From an uncultured Elusimicrobiales bacterium (lineage in GTDB: Bacteria > Elusimicrobiota > Elusimicrobia > Elusimicrobiales > Elusimicrobiaceae), in the NCBI GenBank assembly GCA_934667625.1, contig CAKUMH010000001.1, positions 1 to 64,000 on the forward strand: DNA of 64,000 bases, given 5' to 3'. Made by a program: the position numbers and the translations under genes. Shown here one piece after another: positions 8,154 to 16,253 of the stretch (position 1 is its first letter; each line of letters begins with the position of its first letter). The notes beneath the pieces were generated by a model. It was not told the DNA's origin. It did no database searches and was given only the letters and a program-made list of their open reading frames with translations.

Positions 8154-10947
8154 CCACGGTGAGGCCTTCCCGCTTGAGCACATCTGCACAGCGGGCGCAC
8201 AAATCCGCATGCGCCGCATCCTGGCCCACGTCCTCCTTCCACTGCCAGCAGCGGGCGCATTTATGCCCGGCGGCGTGCTCGGCAGAAATTTCCAGTTCCT
8301 GGTCTCCGTCTGTCACTTCCACAGCGGACACAATGGCAATTTCCGGCCAGAGGGATTTTGTTTCTTCTAAAAACGCCTTCATTTGCGCGTTATTCGTTTT
8401 AAAAATCACCTTGGCTTCCAACGAGGAACCAATCGTCCCTTTCTGGCGGGCCTCCTCCAACACCTTTTGCACGTTTTCGCGCACGCGGCGGATTTGGTTC
8501 CATTTCTCTTCCAATTTCACTTCCGGCACTTGCGATGCGTTTAGCGGCATGTTGGAAAGGAAGATACTCTGCGGCAACTCGCGCCCGAGGGCGGTTTTGC
8601 GCAGTTCCTGCCATGCTTCTTCGGCGGTAAAGGAAAGCACCGGCGCCATCAGCTGCAAAAGCGTCACAGCGATTTCCGCCAGCACCGTCTGTGCACTGCG
8701 TCGCGCGGGCGAAGAAGCCCCCTGCGTATACAAGCGGTCCTTGGACGCGTCCAACATAAAGGAAGACAAATCCAAAATGCAGAAATCCGTCAGCGCACGC
8801 ATGGCGCGGCGGAAGTTAAACTCCGCATATCCGGCATGCACTTCTTGAATTAAACTATTGAGGCGTCCCAGCATGTACTTATCCATTTCCGCCAATTCTT
8901 TAGCCGGCACTTTATGCAAGGCCGGGTCGTAATCGGACAAATTGCCCAGCGCATAGCGCACCGTATTGCGGATTTTGCGGTACGTGTCAATCGGGCCGCC
9001 CAAAATCTCGTCGGAAATACGCACATCGCCCTGGTAGTCGGCAAACGACACCCACAGGCGCAAAATATCTGCCCCGTATTTATTGATGACGTCCTCAGGG
9101 TCTACGCTGTTGCCCAACGATTTGTGCATGGGTCTGCCCTGCTGGTCCAGCACCATGCCGTGCGTCAAAATGGTTTTAAACGGCGCGGTGCCTTCCAAGG
9201 TGTAAGAAGGAATATAAGAACTTTGGAACCAGCCGCGGTGCTGGTCGGACCCTTCGGAATACACGTCCGCCGGGAAATCAATCCCGCGGTCCTTGAGTAC
9301 CGCCGCCCACGAAACGCCGGAATCCAGCCACACATCCAAAATGTCGGTTTCCTTTCTAAACTCGTGGCAGCCGCATTCGCAGTGGTATCCTTCCGGCATC
9401 AGTTTCTCCACCGGGTCGGTGAACCAAAAGTCCGAACCTTCTTCCATGGCACGCTTTTTGATAAACTCAAACAGCTCATGGTTCACTTGGGCCTTGCCGC
9501 ATTTTTTGCAATACAAAATGGTCACAGGCGTGCCCCAAAAGCGCTGGCGGGAAAGACACCAATCCGGGCGCAGGCCAATCATGGAGCGCATACGCTCCTG
9601 TCCGGCGGCGGGATAAAATTTCACGTTGGACAAATTATCCATCAGTTTTTGGCGCAAATCGTCCTTGTCAATGCTCATAAACCACTGTTCGGTGGCGCGG
9701 AAGATAATCGGGTTGTGGCAGCGCCAGCAATGCGGATAGCTGTGCGTAATTTCCTGTTCTTTAATAAGCGCGCCGATTTCGTCCAATTTCTTTACCATTA
9801 ACGGGTTGGCCTCAAACACGTGCATGCCCTCAAAAATACCCGCGTCCTTGGTATAGCAGCCCTTTTCGTCCACGGGGCAGAAGGTCTCCAGTCCCCATTG
9901 TTTGCCGGCGCGGAAGTCGTCCTCGCCGTGTCCGGGGGCAATGTGCACAATACCCGTACCCGTATCCATGGTCACAAAGTCGGTCCAAATAATCGGGTTC
10001 TGTTTGTGCGTCAGCGGGTGGAAATACTTCATGCCCACCAAATTGGCGCCGGGCACTTTGCCCGCCTGCGTGCAGTCCAAACCGGCGGTCTTCAAAAATT
10101 CCTCCGCCAATTTTTCGGCCAAAATATAGTATTCCTGCGTGTTGGTATCCTGCAAGATGACGTAATCTTCCGTGTTGGAAACAGCCGCCGCCATGTTGGA
10201 CGGAATCGTCCACGGCGTAGTCGTCCAAATCACCAAGCTTACCGGTTTTTCGTAATTTAAATTGCCCAGCACCTCTTTGTTCGGGTTGGCAATCTGAAAG
10301 CGCAGGTAAATAGAAGAGGATTTCACGTCCTTGTATTCGGTTTCGGCATCCGCCAACGCGGTTTCGCAATGCGAGCACCACGTAATGGTCTTTTGCCCCT
10401 TGTAGACGTATCCCTTTTCAATCAAATCCAAAAACACGCCAATGGTAATGCCCTCATAGCGCGGGGACATCGTCAAATACGGGTTGTCCCAATCGCCCTG
10501 CACGCCCAAACGTTTAAAGCCTTGGCGCTGCAAATCAATAAATTTAGCGGCAAACGCGCGCGCTTTCTTGCGGAAGGCAGGCACGTCCGTAATATGTTTT
10601 TTGTCCTGTTTTAATTCTTTTAGCAGCGCCTGTTCAATGGGCAGTCCGTGGCAGTCCCACCCCGGAACATACGGCGTATAGTAGCCCGTCATGGCGCGGG
10701 ATTTTAAAATAATATCCTTAATCGTCTTGTCCAGTGCGTGTCCAATGTGAATTTTCCCGTTGGCATAGGGCGGGCCGTCGTGCAATACAAAATGCTTGCC
10801 GGCCTCGTTCTTTTTTAAAATTGCCTCGTACAGATTAATGGATTTCCAAAAGTCCAAAATCTTGGGTTCTTTTTGCGCCAGTCCCGCACGCATCGGAAAT
10901 TCCGTCTTGGGCAGCAAAACGGTATGAGAATACTTATTCTTAGCCAT
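8131..10947 (-). CDS. ileS: Isoleucyl-tRNA synthetase
   Basis: This is a class I synthetase of 938 residues that charges tRNA-Ile. It shows the HIGH signature (KIHIGHALD, about residue 66) and the CP1 editing domain in the middle third. The KMSKS loop is the variant MHKSLGN found in a subset of bacterial IleS, and a C-terminal zinc-binding CARC...CARC pair is present. A second Cys cluster (CKKCG...CECGC) sits in the CP region. It heads the ileS-lspA-TPR lipoprotein operon. About 75 bases of AT-rich sequence lie between it and the next gene. Confidence 0.97.
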   Translation of the reverse strand: MAKNKYSHTVLLPKTEFPMRAGLAQKEPKILDFWKSINLYEAILKKNEAGKHFVLHDGPPYANGKIHIGHALDKTIKDIILKSRAMTGYYTPYVPGWDCHGLPIEQALLKELKQDKKHITDVPAFRKKARAFAAKFIDLQRQGFKRLGVQGDWDNPYLTMSPRYEGITIGVFLDLIEKGYVYKGQKTITWCSHCETALADAETEYKDVKSSSIYLRFQIANPNKEVLGNLNYEKPVSLVIWTTTPWTIPSNMAAAVSNTEDYVILQDTNTQEYYILAEKLAEEFLKTAGLDCTQAGKVPGANLVGMKYFHPLTHKQNPIIWTDFVTMDTGTGIVHIAPGHGEDDFRAGKQWGLETFCPVDEKGCYTKDAGIFEGMHVFEANPLMVKKLDEIGALIKEQEITHSYPHCWRCHNPIIFRATEQWFMSIDKDDLRQKLMDNLSNVKFYPAAGQERMRSMIGLRPDWCLSRQRFWGTPVTILYCKKCGKAQVNHELFEFIKKRAMEEGSDFWFTDPVEKLMPEGYHCECGCHEFRKETDILDVWLDSGVSWAAVLKDRGIDFPADVYSEGSDQHRGWFQSSYIPSYTLEGTAPFKTILTHGMVLDQQGRPMHKSLGNSVDPEDVINKYGADILRLWVSFADYQGDVRISDEILGGPIDTYRKIRNTVRYALGNLSDYDPALHKVPAKELAEMDKYMLGRLNSLIQEVHAGYAEFNFRRAMRALTDFCILDLSSFMLDASKDRLYTQGASSPARRSAQTVLAEIAVTLLQLMAPVLSFTAEEAWQELRKTALGRELPQSIFLSNMPLNASQVPEVKLEEKWNQIRRVRENVQKVLEEARQKGTIGSSLEAKVIFKTNNAQMKAFLEETKSLWPEIAIVSAVEVTDGDQELEISAEHAAGHKCARCWQWKEDVGQDAAHADLCARCADVLKREGLTVDEEKAGA

Positions 10948-11021
10948 GAAAATTCACTCCGTATATATATAAGGATAATTATATTATAGAAAATTTAAGG
11001 GGAATAAAAACGCCCGGCGCA

Positions 11022-11402
11022 CTACTTTTCGCCGGTTTGTTTATGCAGGTACGAATGCAGTTTTTCAAGTGTTTCGCGGCTAATGGTATGTTCCATTTTG
11101 CAGGCATCAATATCGGCGGTTTTGGGCGTAACACCGAGCACCTGGGTCAAAAAGCGGCTCAAAATAGCATGCCGTTTTTTCACATCCTCCGCCGCACGCC
11201 GCCCCTTGGCAGTCAGTTCCACCCCGCCGTACGGCTGGTGAACCACATAGTCCGCCTCCGCCAACGCCTTCATGGCGCCCGTCACGCTGGGAGTCTTTAC
11301 ACCCAGCATATCGCGTATATCCCGCACGCGCGCCACGCCTTGTTCGTTGGCGCAGAGGGATACGGCTTCCAAATAGTCTTCCATATTGGCGGTCAGTTTC
11401 AT
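11022..11402 (-). CDS. DtxR/MntR-family metal-dependent repressor
   Basis: The 126-residue protein has an N-terminal winged helix (MEDYLEAVSLC, then VRDIRDMLGVKTPSVTGAMKAL) and a metal-binding dimerisation domain with DACKMEHTIS, which supplies Cys, Glu and His ligands. It lacks the SH3-like third domain, as in MntR-type manganese regulators. The ATG at 11402 matches the family N-terminus better than an in-frame start 33 bases upstream. It is divergent from gdhA. The target genes are not evident here, and the metal (Mn or Fe) cannot be decided. Confidence 0.88.
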   Translation of the reverse strand: MKLTANMEDYLEAVSLCANEQGVARVRDIRDMLGVKTPSVTGAMKALAEADYVVHQPYGGVELTAKGRRAAEDVKKRHAILSRFLTQVLGVTPKTADIDACKMEHTISRETLEKLHSYLHKQTGEK

Positions 11403-11447
11403 ATTTTTCACCGGGTGTTTTGTATATCTTAACATATTTTGCCCCCC

Positions 11448-11477
11448 TTGCGTTTCGGCGAAAGATATGCTTATAAT
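11448..11477 (+). promoter_or_regulatory. gdhA promoter
   Basis: TTGCGT and TATAAT are separated by 18 bases, about 30 bases before the gdhA start. A clear AAAGGAG ribosome site lies between this promoter and the ATG. Confidence 0.65.
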
Positions 11478-11507
11478 GGGGATAGAAGTACCCTAAAAGG
11501 AGACGTC

Positions 11508-12857
11508 ATGGACACCAATACTTACACCCAAGATTTTTTTGCCGCACTCGTTAAAAAAGACCCCGCCCAAAAAGTTTTTCACCAAGCGGTTTTTGAAGTT
11601 GTCAGCACCCTGCGCCCGGTTTTGGAGCAAAACCCCGTTTACCTAAAGGAACGCATTTTGGAACGCATGGTGGAGCCGGAACGCACCATCATCTTCCGCG
11701 TGCCGTGGCAGGACGACAAAGGCAACGTCCACGTCAACCGCGGGTTCCGCGTACAATACAACAGTGCCTTGGGGCCGTACAAGGGCGGCATGCGCTTTCA
11801 CGAAACGGTCACGCAGGACGTGCTTAAATTTTTAGGGTTTGAACAAGTCTTTAAAAACAGTTTAACCACCCTCCCGCTCGGCGGCGGAAAGGGCGGCAGC
11901 GATTTTGACACCCGCGGCAAGAGCGACAGCGAAGTCATGCGTTTCTGCCATTCGTTTATCAACGAGCTTTACCACCACATCGGCTACCACACGGACGTCC
12001 CCGCCGGGGACCTGGGCTGCGGTGCGCGCGAAATTGGCTATATGTTCGGGCAATATAAAAAGCTGACCAACGATTTCACCGGCGCGTTTACCGGAAAAAA
12101 GCCCAACTGGGGCGGCAGTCTGCTGCGCCCGGAAGCCACCGGGTACGGCGTGGCCTATTTTGCTAGCAACATGCTGGCCACCAAGGGCGACAGCCTGCAA
12201 GGCAAAACCTGTATCGTGTCCGGCACGGGCAACGTGGGTATTTACGCCATTGAAAAGCTGACGCAGCTGGGAGCCAAAGTAGTGGGTTTTATGGATTACG
12301 ACGGCAGCATTTACGATGAAGACGGCGTGGACGCGGAAAAATTGGCCTTTTTAAAAGACCTTGTTTTTGTCCGCCGCGGCAGTCTCAAAGAGTACGCGCA
12401 AAAATTTCCGCAAGCGCAGTTCCGCCCCGGCAAAAAAACGTGGGACATTCCCTGCGACGTGGCCTGCCCCACCGCCTGCGAAAACGAACTGCACACCGAG
12501 GACGCCAAACTGCTCTTAAAAAACGGCTGCACCTGCGTGTGCGAAGGTTCCAATATGCCTTGCACGCCCGGCGCCATAGAGGCCTTCCAAGCCGCCGGAA
12601 TTTTGTATTCTCCCGGCAAAGCGTCCAACGCGGGCGGTGTGGCCGTTTCCGGGCTGGAGATGACGCAAAACAGTATGCGCGTGTACTGGACCCGCGAGGA
12701 AGTGGACCAATACTTAAAGCGCATCATGAGCAACATCCACACCAGCTGTTTGGCCTCGGCCGAAATGTACGGCATGAAGGGCAACTACATGGCAGGTGCC
12801 AACATTGCGGGCTTTAAAAAAGTGGCCGACGCCATGCTGGACCAAGGCCTTGTGTAA
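11508..12857 (+). CDS. gdhA: NADP-type glutamate dehydrogenase
   Basis: GDH interconverts 2-oxoglutarate plus ammonia and glutamate. The 449-residue hexameric-type protein has the substrate lysines in GPYKGGMRF and GGGKGGSDFD, the catalytic aspartate in DVPAGDLGCG, and a Rossmann motif SGTGNVG. Size and motifs match the bacterial small GDH (about 450 residues). The ATG at 11508 follows an AGGAG site. It is monocistronic between its own promoter and a hairpin terminator. It probably serves nitrogen assimilation or amino-acid fermentation. Confidence 0.96.
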   Translation: MDTNTYTQDFFAALVKKDPAQKVFHQAVFEVVSTLRPVLEQNPVYLKERILERMVEPERTIIFRVPWQDDKGNVHVNRGFRVQYNSALGPYKGGMRFHETVTQDVLKFLGFEQVFKNSLTTLPLGGGKGGSDFDTRGKSDSEVMRFCHSFINELYHHIGYHTDVPAGDLGCGAREIGYMFGQYKKLTNDFTGAFTGKKPNWGGSLLRPEATGYGVAYFASNMLATKGDSLQGKTCIVSGTGNVGIYAIEKLTQLGAKVVGFMDYDGSIYDEDGVDAEKLAFLKDLVFVRRGSLKEYAQKFPQAQFRPGKKTWDIPCDVACPTACENELHTEDAKLLLKNGCTCVCEGSNMPCTPGAIEAFQAAGILYSPGKASNAGGVAVSGLEMTQNSMRVYWTREEVDQYLKRIMSNIHTSCLASAEMYGMKGNYMAGANIAGFKKVADAMLDQGLV

Positions 12858-12868
12858 GTTTTTTTCAC

Positions 12869-12908
12869 AAAAATTCCCGCGGGCGTTTTACCGTCCGCGG
12901 GGATTTTT
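12869..12908. terminator. Bidirectional terminator between gdhA and pilin A
   Basis: A stem of about ten GC-rich pairs (CCCGCGG / CCGCGGGG) is flanked by A- and T-runs, suitable for both converging transcripts. Confidence 0.85.
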
Positions 12909-12920
12909 AATGGAAATATT

Positions 12921-13436
12921 TTAAAAAAAATAAGCGAACTCTCCATCTCCAAACGCTTCAGTCAACTGAGCCCCAGGCAATGATCTACAAAAAGCAGAGC
13001 CTTCATCCGTCAGACCAAAGCATATACGCGCTTTAAAAGGGGCATCAAACGCCTCGGGGTTAGTGTTTATCATCAACGAATAGTTCCCCTCTTTATCCAA
13101 AGCTTCCGGGCCAACTGTAGAAAAATCATAGTTGAAATTTTTTGTTTCAAACGCATATTCTCCCTCCGCCGCAGGTGTTCCGTCCATTAACAGGGCCGAT
13201 ACGTCCTGCCCGCTATTGGTCCACTCACAGGTGTTTGCATCCAGCGTCAGCACACACAAATCCCAATTGTCCGTCATCTTTTTTAGCCACACCATGGCTT
13301 CCGCCATCCGTGCCTTTTGAACGGATTTTTGGTATTGCGGCACCGCAATCGCCGCCAAAATGCCAATGATGAGAACGACCACTAATAATTCAATTAGCGT
13401 AAAGCCGCCTAAACGGCCCGTGGTTACATTTTTCAT
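12921..13436 (-). CDS. Type IV pilin-like protein A
   Basis: The 171-residue prepilin has a short basic leader (MKNVTTGRLGG), the processing site G/FTLIE and the hydrophobic helix LLVVVLIIGILAAIA. Glu5 of the mature form is present. The C-terminal domain has four Cys, two near CVLTLDANTC and two near the end. Such proteins are cut by PilD and assembled in type IV pili or pseudopili. The ATG is preferred over an in-frame TTG 16 codons upstream because that stretch is a conserved palindrome, and a strong AAGGAAGG precedes the ATG. It stands alone, away from assembly genes, like pilins B and C in this window. Confidence 0.92.
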   Translation of the reverse strand: MKNVTTGRLGGFTLIELLVVVLIIGILAAIAVPQYQKSVQKARMAEAMVWLKKMTDNWDLCVLTLDANTCEWTNSGQDVSALLMDGTPAAEGEYAFETKNFNYDFSTVGPEALDKEGNYSLMINTNPEAFDAPFKARICFGLTDEGSAFCRSLPGAQLTEAFGDGEFAYFF

Positions 13437-13516
13437 AACTGCCTTCCTTTTTGATAAATTTTGAGTATACTCAAAATTTATCAAAAAAAAAAACGATTAC
13501 AACCCTTTTATATTTT
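13437..13516 (-). promoter_or_regulatory. Conserved pilin leader with 30-nt palindrome (copy A)
   Basis: Reading toward the pilin, the block has GGGTTGTAATCG, an 11-T run, a perfect inverted repeat (13453-13482, 13-base arms around TATA), then AAGGAAGG and ATG. Two near-identical copies precede pilins B and C. The RNA hairpin would abut the ribosome binding site. Confidence 0.75.
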
Positions 13517-13547
13517 ACCTGCCAACAAAACAACCCAAAAAGGAAGA

Positions 13548-13576
13548 GATGCTGGACTACAAATCTCCAGCATGAC
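13548..13576. repeat. Type A intergenic hairpin repeat (copy 1)
   Basis: The unit is ATGCTGGA-loop-TCCAGCAT followed by GAC. Related copies lie at 36833, 36918, 37003, 57811, 57920 and 63740, with a degenerate one near 63620. Stem bases co-vary among copies. Confidence 0.85.
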
Positions 13577-13690
13577 CTTATAAGATAAAAGTCCCCCAGG
13601 GCTGACGCCCCGTAAAAGAGTCGTCATCCCGGAGTGTCGCCAAAATGTCCTAGGAGTCGTCGCCCTGGAAGGGTTCTGTCCAGGGCCTCG

Positions 13691-13750
13691 CCGTTGTCGT
13701 GGCCGTTGTCGTGGCCGTTGTCGTGGCCGTTGTTGTGGCCGTTGCCGTCA
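13691..13750. repeat. 12-bp tandem repeat, five units
   Basis: Three perfect units of CCGTTGTCGTGG are followed by two imperfect ones. The tract lies in the non-coding stretch between pilin A and the symporter terminator, which otherwise holds only hairpin repeats and no credible gene. Confidence 0.9.
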
Positions 13751-13764
13751 TCAAACAAAGTATT

Positions 13765-13790
13765 GTCACCCTGAACTTGTTTCAGGGTCT
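13765..13790. repeat. Type B intergenic hairpin repeat (copy 1, inverted)
   Basis: The unit is ACCCTGAA-CTTGT-TTCAGGGT. Related copies lie at 36684, 36778, 57872, 63696 and 63810, in both orientations. Confidence 0.85.
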
Positions 13791-13859
13791 ACCTGTTGGG
13801 TCGTTTGGTCGTTGTGCCGTTTCCGTTTTCATTCCTTCTTTTCATCTTTTCACAACAAA

Positions 13860-13902
13860 AAACGGACCCCTTGGCTAAAAATCATCCAAAGGGTCCGCCT
13901 CT
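13860..13902 (-). terminator. Terminator of the DAACS symporter gene
   Basis: The stem GGACCCTTTGG / CCAAGGGGTCC is followed on the minus strand by a T-run. Confidence 0.8.
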
Positions 13903-13922
13903 TTGCTGCAATTTTTACTTTT

Positions 13923-15161
13923 TTACTGGAGCGCTGCGCCGTCGGCCGTTCCGTGGGCCGCCTGCCATTTGGCCCCACGGCGCGAATAAATTTTATCCAC
14001 AATCACCGCAATAGAGCCGTCGCCCGTTACGTTGCAGGCCGTGCCGAAGGAATCCATAGCAATGTAAAGCGCAATCATCAGCCCCAGTTCTGCCTCGCCA
14101 AACCCCAGCATGCTTTGCAAAATACCCAAGGCCGCCATAATCGCCCCGCCCGGCACACCGGGAGCGGCCACCATGGTAACGCCCAACATACAAATAAAAC
14201 CCGCAAACTGGGCAAAAGGCATGGGCGTACCGCTCATAAAAATAATCGCCAGCGCACAGGCCACAATCTTCATGGTACTTCCCGATAAATGAATGGTCGC
14301 GCACAACGGGATGACAAACCCGGCCACTTCCTCGCGCACGCCCAGTTTAACGGCTTGTTTGAGCGTCACGGGAATCGTGGCCGCGGAGGATTGCGTCCCA
14401 AGCGCCGTCATATAAGCCACCAACATCGTCTTAAGCATCGGGAACGGATTTTTGCGCGCCACAATACCGGCCACCACAAACTGCAGCACCAACATCACGG
14501 CCGTAATCGCAAAAATCAGCACGATAATTTTGGCAAACACCCCCAGTACAGACGCCACCTGCCCAGCCACCGTCATATTCAAAAAAATACCAAAGATATA
14601 GTACGGCAGCAGGGGGATAATCACCCGCACAATCACGCGGTCTACAATATCGCGCAGATCCAGCATGGCGCCTTTTAAACGGCTGCCCTGTATCACCGCC
14701 ATACCCAACCCCAGCGTAAACGCCAGCACCAGGGCTGTCATCACATCCATCAGGGGCGGCATGGCCACCGTAAAATACGGTTTCAACTCCGCCGCCTGTG
14801 CAAACTGTGCCGTTTTGGCGGACGCGTCCAATAAATATGGGAAGACAAAGCTGGACACCCCATAACTAAAGAACCCGGAAACCAGCGTAAACCCATACGC
14901 CAGCCCCGCCGTAATAAACAGGAGTTTCCCCGCACTGCGGCCCAGTTCGGCAATGCCGGGGGCCACCAGCGCCACAATTAACAGGGGGATGATAAACCCC
15001 AAAAAATTGCCAAACAGGCCGTTAAACGTTAGCACCGCACGCACCAGCCAGTCCGGGAAGAAGAGCCCGCACACGATCCCGGCGGCAATAGCACACAGCA
15101 CCCCGGGCAGCAAGCCCCATTTTAATTTCAAATGCAATTTGCGTTTTCTAAATTTAATCAT
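13923..15161 (-). CDS. Dicarboxylate/amino acid:cation symporter (DAACS/SDF family)
   Basis: This is a 412-residue glutamate-transporter-fold carrier of the inner membrane that couples uptake of dicarboxylates or acidic and neutral amino acids to Na+ or H+. Multiple hydrophobic segments are visible. The HP1-type serine-rich loop GTQSSAATIPVTL and the substrate-site region CATIHLSGST, then DSFGTACNVTGDG, are in the expected order. The exact substrate cannot be read; a serine/threonine-type or dicarboxylate-type member is possible. The ATG at 15161 is preferred to a TTG two codons upstream. It is transcribed alone, convergent in outlook with pilin A and divergent from rnhA. Confidence 0.9.
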   Translation of the reverse strand: MIKFRKRKLHLKLKWGLLPGVLCAIAAGIVCGLFFPDWLVRAVLTFNGLFGNFLGFIIPLLIVALVAPGIAELGRSAGKLLFITAGLAYGFTLVSGFFSYGVSSFVFPYLLDASAKTAQFAQAAELKPYFTVAMPPLMDVMTALVLAFTLGLGMAVIQGSRLKGAMLDLRDIVDRVIVRVIIPLLPYYIFGIFLNMTVAGQVASVLGVFAKIIVLIFAITAVMLVLQFVVAGIVARKNPFPMLKTMLVAYMTALGTQSSAATIPVTLKQAVKLGVREEVAGFVIPLCATIHLSGSTMKIVACALAIIFMSGTPMPFAQFAGFICMLGVTMVAAPGVPGGAIMAALGILQSMLGFGEAELGLMIALYIAMDSFGTACNVTGDGSIAVIVDKIYSRRGAKWQAAHGTADGAALQ

Positions 15162-15225
15162 AGTCAACTTTTATTATACGAAATTGAACCTGCCTAGCGG
15201 CAAATTTTGCTCAAGCGCGCAATTT

Positions 15226-15233
15226 GCTACAAT
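15226..15233 (+). promoter_or_regulatory. Extended -10 element of rnhA
   Basis: GCTACAAT, preceded by TTT, resembles an extended -10. Its last base is seven bases before the ATG, which predicts a leaderless transcript; there is no Shine-Dalgarno site. The same TTTGCTACAAT recurs before rnpB. Confidence 0.5.
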
Positions 15234-15239
15234 ACTTTT

Positions 15240-15824
15240 ATGCAAGTAAAAATTAATATAGACGGCGGAAGCCGCGGCAACCCCGGCCCGGGCGCAGCCG
15301 CGTATGTCATCTGCGCCATGGACGGCAAAATCCTCGCGCAGGAAGGGCACTTTATGCCCCACTGTACCAACAACCAAGCGGAATACACCGCCCTCAAGCT
15401 GGCACTCATCAAGGCCAAAGAGCTGGGTGCCACGGAACTGTTTATCCGGTCGGACTCGCAACTCCTCGTCAAGCAGTACCTGGGCGAATACAAAATCAAA
15501 CACCCGGATTTGGCCTCCCGCATGGCCGTCATCCGCCGGCTGGCCGCCCCGTTTACGCTGCATATTGAACACGTTTTGCGCCACCTCAACAAAGCGCCGG
15601 ACGCCCTTGCCAACAAAGCCATGGACGCCAAACAATCGGTCGGCTTCAACCCCATTGTGCACCTGCCCGCGGACGAGGAACTTTCTGTCCCCGCCACGCA
15701 GGGAAACGTCGTAAACGGCGTAGCGGTCTCCCCCGTCGTGCGCACCAGCGCCCCCGCAAAACCGGCCGTCAAAAAGGCATCTAAAAAGCTGCCGCAGCAA
15801 CCCGATTTATTCAGCGGATTTTAA
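15240..15824 (+). CDS. Ribonuclease HI family protein with C-terminal tail
   Basis: The enzyme removes RNA from RNA:DNA hybrids. The N-terminal 130 residues form an RNase H fold with the acidic active site: Asp8 in INIDGGSRGN, Glu48 in NNQAEYTAL, Asp72 in RSDSQL and Asp121 in KAPDALANKAMD. It lacks the basic handle, as in the shorter archaeal/Sto-type RNase HI. The last 60 residues are Pro/Ala/Lys-rich and disordered in look, ending with QPDLFSGF (QPDLF at 187-191), close to a sliding-clamp binding pentapeptide. It is followed directly by rnpB. Confidence 0.85.
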   Translation: MQVKINIDGGSRGNPGPGAAAYVICAMDGKILAQEGHFMPHCTNNQAEYTALKLALIKAKELGATELFIRSDSQLLVKQYLGEYKIKHPDLASRMAVIRRLAAPFTLHIEHVLRHLNKAPDALANKAMDAKQSVGFNPIVHLPADEELSVPATQGNVVNGVAVSPVVRTSAPAKPAVKKASKKLPQQPDLFSGF

Positions 15825-15827
15825 ATT

Positions 15828-15836
15828 TGCTACAAT
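15828..15836 (+). promoter_or_regulatory. Extended -10 promoter of rnpB
   Basis: TGC-TACAAT overlaps the rnhA end and predicts a start near 15843, where the RNase P RNA begins. Confidence 0.6.
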
Positions 15837-15842
15837 AATCTA

Positions 15843-16181
15843 GGACAACCCAGGTAACCGCTCCCGGCCGAGTACGGCGCAGGGGGAGGAACTTCCGGAC
15901 TCCACAGGGCAGTGCGCCGTCCGAAAGGACGGGACGACGGGGCCATATCACCCCGTTGGACGGAAAGTACAACAGAAAACAAACCGCCCGCAAGGGTAAG
16001 GGTGAAATGGTGCGGTAAGAGCGCACCGCGCGTTTAGCAATAAACGTGGCACGGCAAACCCCGCACGGAGCAAGGCCAAACCGGTCCACACGCGGCCCGC
16101 GTTTGCGACCAAGTAGGCCGCTTAGAGTAATGGTTATCACGCTCCGCCAGGAGCGACAGAATCCGGGGTATCGGTTGCCCA
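15843..16181 (+). ncRNA. rnpB: RNase P RNA, bacterial type A
   Basis: This is the catalytic RNA that trims tRNA 5' leaders. The conserved core elements appear in order. P1 pairs GGTAACCG (15853) with CGGTTGCC (16172). CR-I follows as GAGGAACTTCCGGACTCC. Then come GGGTAAGGGTGAAA with GGTGCGGTAAGAGCGCACC, GGAGCAAGGCC, and near the 3' end AGTAATGGTTATC and ACAGAATCCGG. The length of about 330 nt is normal. A hairpin terminator follows within 20 bases. The ends are estimated from P1. Confidence 0.95.
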
Positions 16182-16198
16182 TTTAAATGCGTGAAAAT

Positions 16199-16222
16199 AG
16201 CCCCGGGCGTTAGCCCGGGGCT
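16199..16222. terminator. Hairpin terminator between rnpB and histidine kinase
   Basis: AGCCCCGGGC-GTTA-GCCCGGGGCT is a perfect ten-pair stem. The T-tract is weak on the plus side and better on the minus side, so it may serve both genes. Confidence 0.75.
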
Positions 16223-16253
16223 CCATTCATAAAACCATTCCTGCAAAAACTCG

